Below the pieces are notes generated by a model. It worked only from the letters and a program-made list of their open reading frames with translations, was not told where the DNA came from and made no database searches. Of a stretch of DNA of 6,556 bases, positions 4,146 to 6,556 are shown piece by piece. The DNA lies in the NCBI GenBank assembly GCA_903881205.1, contig CAIRSC010000098.1, positions 1 through 6,556 of the forward strand. Direction: 5' to 3'. The DNA comes from an uncultured bacterium (GTDB taxonomy: Bacteria > Patescibacteriota > Minisyncoccia > Phycocordibacterales > UBA2100). Position 1 is the first letter of the stretch, and each line of letters begins with the position of its first letter. Made by a program: the position numbers and the translations under genes.

Positions 4146-5399
4146 ATGCGACACACTCAGCTTTTCACCAAGACGCGCAAGGATGCGCCGAAGGACGAAG
4201 TATCCAAGAACGCCCAGCTCCTTATCCGTGCCGGATACATTCATAAAGAGATGGCGGGGGTGTACGCCTATCTACCACTCGGCCTGCGCGTCATGAATAA
4301 TATTCAACGCGTTATCCGGGAAGAGATGAATGCGATCGGTGGGCAGGAGCTTGCCATGACGACGCTTCAAAATCCTGCGCCGTGGCAGAAGACCGGCCGA
4401 TGGAGCGACGAGGCTATCGATGTGTGGTTTAAGGCGGCACTCAAAGATGGCGGCGAGCTCGGTCTGGCGCCTACGCACGAAGAACCGATCACTGCGCTGA
4501 TGCAAGAGTACGTGTCGTCATACAAGGATATGCCTAAGTATGTGTATCAATTCCAGACGAAATTCCGCAATGAGCTCCGCGCAAAGAGCGGCATCATGCG
4601 CACACGCGAATTCATCATGAAAGATCTGTATTCATTTAGTCGCGACGAGGCGCAGTTCAGAGAATTCTACGAGAAATGCGCTGCTGCATATATGCGCGTC
4701 TTCACCCGCGTAGGCATCGCCGACAAGACGTTCCGCACGTTCGCTTCAGGCGGCAGCTTTAGTAAGTTCTCCGACGAATTTCAGACAGTGTGCGAAGCTG
4801 GCGAAGATACCATCTATATACATCGTCAGAAGGGTATCGCGGTCAATAAAGAAGTGTATGTCGATGAAGTGCTTGCCGAGCTCGGCATGCAGAAGAGTGA
4901 GCTTGAGGAGGCGAAGTCGATCGAAGTCGGTAATATATTTCCGCTCGGTACACGTTTTTCTGATGCGCTCGGCCTCACGTATAAGGATGAGACAGGTGCC
5001 GAAGTGGCGCCAGTCATGGGCTCGTACGGTATCGGTCCTGCACGACTTATGGGTACGATCGTCGAACTGCTTTCTGACGCCAAGGGGATAATCTGGCCGA
5101 AAGAAGTCGCGCCGTTCGCCGTGCATCTCGTCTCGATCACAGGTGGCAACGATGAGATCGTCGCCGAAGCCGACCGTATCTACGAAATGTTGAAGGACCA
5201 TGGTATCGAAGTGCTCTATGACGATCGCGATGCGCGTGCAGGAGAGAAGTTTGCAGATTCTGACCTGATCGGTATTCCGACTCGTCTCGTTATTTCAGAG
5301 AAGACCATGTCGCAGGGCGGCATCGAGGTCGTCACTCGTGCAAACGGCACGACTACGTTCGTATCCGACAGTAGTCTCGTCGAACATCTCCAGAATTAA
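4146..5399 (+). CDS. proS: Prolyl-tRNA synthetase, short form without the editing domain
   Basis: The product has 417 residues, against about 570 for the usual bacterial enzyme. It charges tRNA-Pro with proline using ATP in the cytoplasm. Class II motifs are clear: motif 1 in GVYAYLPLGLRVMNNIQ (38-54), the ProRS signature APTHEE (108-113), motif 2 in KFRNELRAKSGIMRTREFIMKD (139-160), and motif 3 in GSYGIGPARLMG (292-303). The C-terminal anticodon-binding domain holds VLYDDRDARAGEKFADSDLIGIP (356-378). Between EFQTVCEAGEDTIYI (211-225) and IEVGNIFPLGTRFSD (259-273) there are only about 33 residues, where the standard enzyme has an inserted editing domain of about 180. Hydrolysis of Ala-tRNA-Pro within this enzyme is therefore not expected. 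The reading frame is intact across the site, so this is a natural short form and not a broken gene. It starts 84 bases after rseP and ends five bases before mreB. Confidence 0.97.
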   Translation: MRHTQLFTKTRKDAPKDEVSKNAQLLIRAGYIHKEMAGVYAYLPLGLRVMNNIQRVIREEMNAIGGQELAMTTLQNPAPWQKTGRWSDEAIDVWFKAALKDGGELGLAPTHEEPITALMQEYVSSYKDMPKYVYQFQTKFRNELRAKSGIMRTREFIMKDLYSFSRDEAQFREFYEKCAAAYMRVFTRVGIADKTFRTFASGGSFSKFSDEFQTVCEAGEDTIYIHRQKGIAVNKEVYVDEVLAELGMQKSELEEAKSIEVGNIFPLGTRFSDALGLTYKDETGAEVAPVMGSYGIGPARLMGTIVELLSDAKGIIWPKEVAPFAVHLVSITGGNDEIVAEADRIYEMLKDHGIEVLYDDRDARAGEKFADSDLIGIPTRLVISEKTMSQGGIEVVTRANGTTTFVSDSSLVEHLQN

Positions 5400-5404
5400 T
5401 TCGT

Positions 5405-6478
5405 ATGTTCAACGGATTGCGAAAGATAAAAGACCGTGTGTTGGGATGGTTCTCTAATGATATTGGAATTGATCTCGGGACGGCGAACACCCTCGTGTAT
5501 GTGAAAGGGCGCGGTATCGTGATCAACGAGCCATCGATTGTGGCGATGAACACCAAGACCGGGCAAGTGGTCGCTGTGGGGGCGCAGGCAAAAGACATGA
5601 TGGGCCGCACGCCGGCGCATATCCAGGCAGTGCAGCCGGTCGTCGACGGTGTCATCTCGGACTTCGAGGTCACCTCAGAAATGTTGGCGTACCTGATCAG
5701 TAAAGCGCAGGCGGGGCATAGCAAAATACTCGGGCCTCGCGTCGTCGTCGGCGTTCCTTCGGGCATTACATCCGTCGAGGTACGCGCGGTGCGCGATGCG
5801 GCTCGCGCGGCCGGAGCGCGCGAAGTGCATATCATCGAAGAACCGATGGCGGCAGCGATTGGGATCGAGCTACCGGTCCATCTCGCACAAGGCAACATGA
5901 TTATCGATATCGGCGGCGGTACGACCGATATCGGCATCGTCGCATTCGGCGGGTTGGTGAATGCACGCAATGTCCGAATTGCGGGAGACAAGCTCAATAG
6001 TGACATTGTGAGTCATCTGCGCAATGAATTTAAAATATTGATCGGCGACAAGAGTGCCGAAGAGATTAAGATTGCGATCGCGAGTGTGTCGCCGGCGCGT
6101 CAGCCGCTCGAAGCGATCGTGCGCGGGCGCGACCTCGTCACCGGACTACCGCGGGAAATCATCATATCGGATCAGGATGTACGTAATGCGATCGGTCATT
6201 CGATAGAAGAGCTCGTGGAGTCGGTAAAGGAAGTGCTAGAGACCACGCAGCCCGAAATCATTTCCGACGTGATGCAGCGCGGCATTTATCTCGCCGGAGG
6301 CGGAGCGCTTATTCGCGGCCTCCCGGATTTTCTCGCAAAAAGTCTCGGTGTGCCCGTCATTGTGGCGAATGATCCGCTCACTGCAGTAGTACGCGGAACG
6401 AGTTTTGTATTGACCGATCTCGATTTCTACCGCGAATCCATGCTCCGTTCGGACGATGAGCTCGTGCCGACCGAATAA
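5405..6478 (+). CDS. mreB: MreB, actin-like rod-shape protein (complete)
   Basis: The product has 357 residues, slightly longer than the usual 340-350. It polymerises on the inner face of the membrane and guides the cell-wall elongation machinery. ATP-binding motifs are present: phosphate 1 in GIDLGTANTLVYV (21-33), the connecting segment IIEEPMAAAIG (143-153), phosphate 2 in DIGGGTTDIGIV (168-179) and the adenosine loop AGGGALIRGL (297-306). The first 18 residues, MFNGLRKIKDRVLGWFSN, can form a basic amphipathic helix of the kind that anchors MreB to the membrane. The acidic C-terminal tail (SDDELVPTE) is longer than usual. The ATG lies five bases after the proS stop with no Shine-Dalgarno, suggesting translational coupling to proS. 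The following short reading frame is probably mreC, which fits the common mreB-mreC order. It is a paralogue of the fragment at 2-223. Confidence 0.97.
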   Translation: MFNGLRKIKDRVLGWFSNDIGIDLGTANTLVYVKGRGIVINEPSIVAMNTKTGQVVAVGAQAKDMMGRTPAHIQAVQPVVDGVISDFEVTSEMLAYLISKAQAGHSKILGPRVVVGVPSGITSVEVRAVRDAARAAGAREVHIIEEPMAAAIGIELPVHLAQGNMIIDIGGGTTDIGIVAFGGLVNARNVRIAGDKLNSDIVSHLRNEFKILIGDKSAEEIKIAIASVSPARQPLEAIVRGRDLVTGLPREIIISDQDVRNAIGHSIEELVESVKEVLETTQPEIISDVMQRGIYLAGGGALIRGLPDFLAKSLGVPVIVANDPLTAVVRGTSFVLTDLDFYRESMLRSDDELVPTE

Positions 6479-6487
6479 CCCAAACGT

Positions 6488-6556
6488 ATGAAAGAACGGT
6501 TTGTATTTGGATCCTCGAACCGTTCCTCCGGACGGCACCGCCTGCTTTACATAACA
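6488..6556 (+). CDS. mreC: Probable MreC, first 23 codons (cut by the window end)
   Basis: An open frame starts at ATG 6488, nine bases after the mreB stop, and runs to the window end without a stop. The visible residues are basic and serine-rich (MKERFVFGSSNRSSGRHRLL), as expected for the short cytoplasmic segment before the first membrane helix of MreC. No conserved MreC motif is reached, so the name rests on position after mreB and on this basic start. There is no Shine-Dalgarno. Confidence 0.55.
   Translation, partial: MKERFVFGSSNRSSGRHRLLYIT

Noticed and set aside
5353..6006. Long minus-strand open frame of 217 codons opposite mreB
   Set aside because: The translation is rich in serine, threonine, proline and isoleucine with no motif. 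It is the antisense shadow of a well-supported mreB.

Overview
The window looks like a piece of a Patescibacteria (Candidate Phyla Radiation) chromosome, probably Parcubacteria, with GC somewhat above 50%. The placement rests on several points: very compact proteins, a short prolyl-tRNA synthetase without the inserted editing domain, a short DNA polymerase III delta'-like protein without P-loop or zinc ligands, the order frr - rseP - proS - mreB - mreC start, and almost no Shine-Dalgarno sequences. The lineage is inferred from gene style and order. No rRNA or other phylogenetic marker was compared.

Layout: (1) positions 2-223 hold the C-terminal end of an MreB-family protein. (2) A strong sigma70-type promoter follows and drives a lone 165-residue membrane protein of unknown function (285-782), the only gene here with a clear Shine-Dalgarno. 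(3) A terminator hairpin (803-832) lies between this gene and a convergent minus-strand gene (833-1318). That gene encodes a two-helix membrane protein with a long acidic heptad-repeat tail. (4) Its start is back to back with the next plus-strand gene. Both start codons sit exactly six bases from -10-like hexamers that together form one perfect palindrome. (5) From 1341 to the end everything reads on the plus strand: delta' clamp-loader-like protein (holB), a 108-residue coiled-coil protein, ribosome recycling factor (frr), intramembrane site-2 protease (rseP), prolyl-tRNA synthetase (proS), a second and complete MreB, and the first 23 codons of a probable mreC.

The plus-strand cluster combines replication (delta'), translation (RRF, ProRS), envelope proteolysis (RseP) and cell shape (MreB and probable MreC). 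There is no hairpin-plus-T-tract terminator inside it, so it may be transcribed as an operon. Several genes also carry their own -10-like hexamer just before the ATG, which points to internal promoters making leaderless or near-leaderless mRNAs.

There is no CRISPR array, insertion sequence, phage gene or RNA gene that I can support. The most unusual items are the symmetric divergent leaderless-type promoter, the repeated -10 to ATG architecture, the acidic heptad-repeat membrane protein, and the repeat-rich frr-rseP intergenic stretch.
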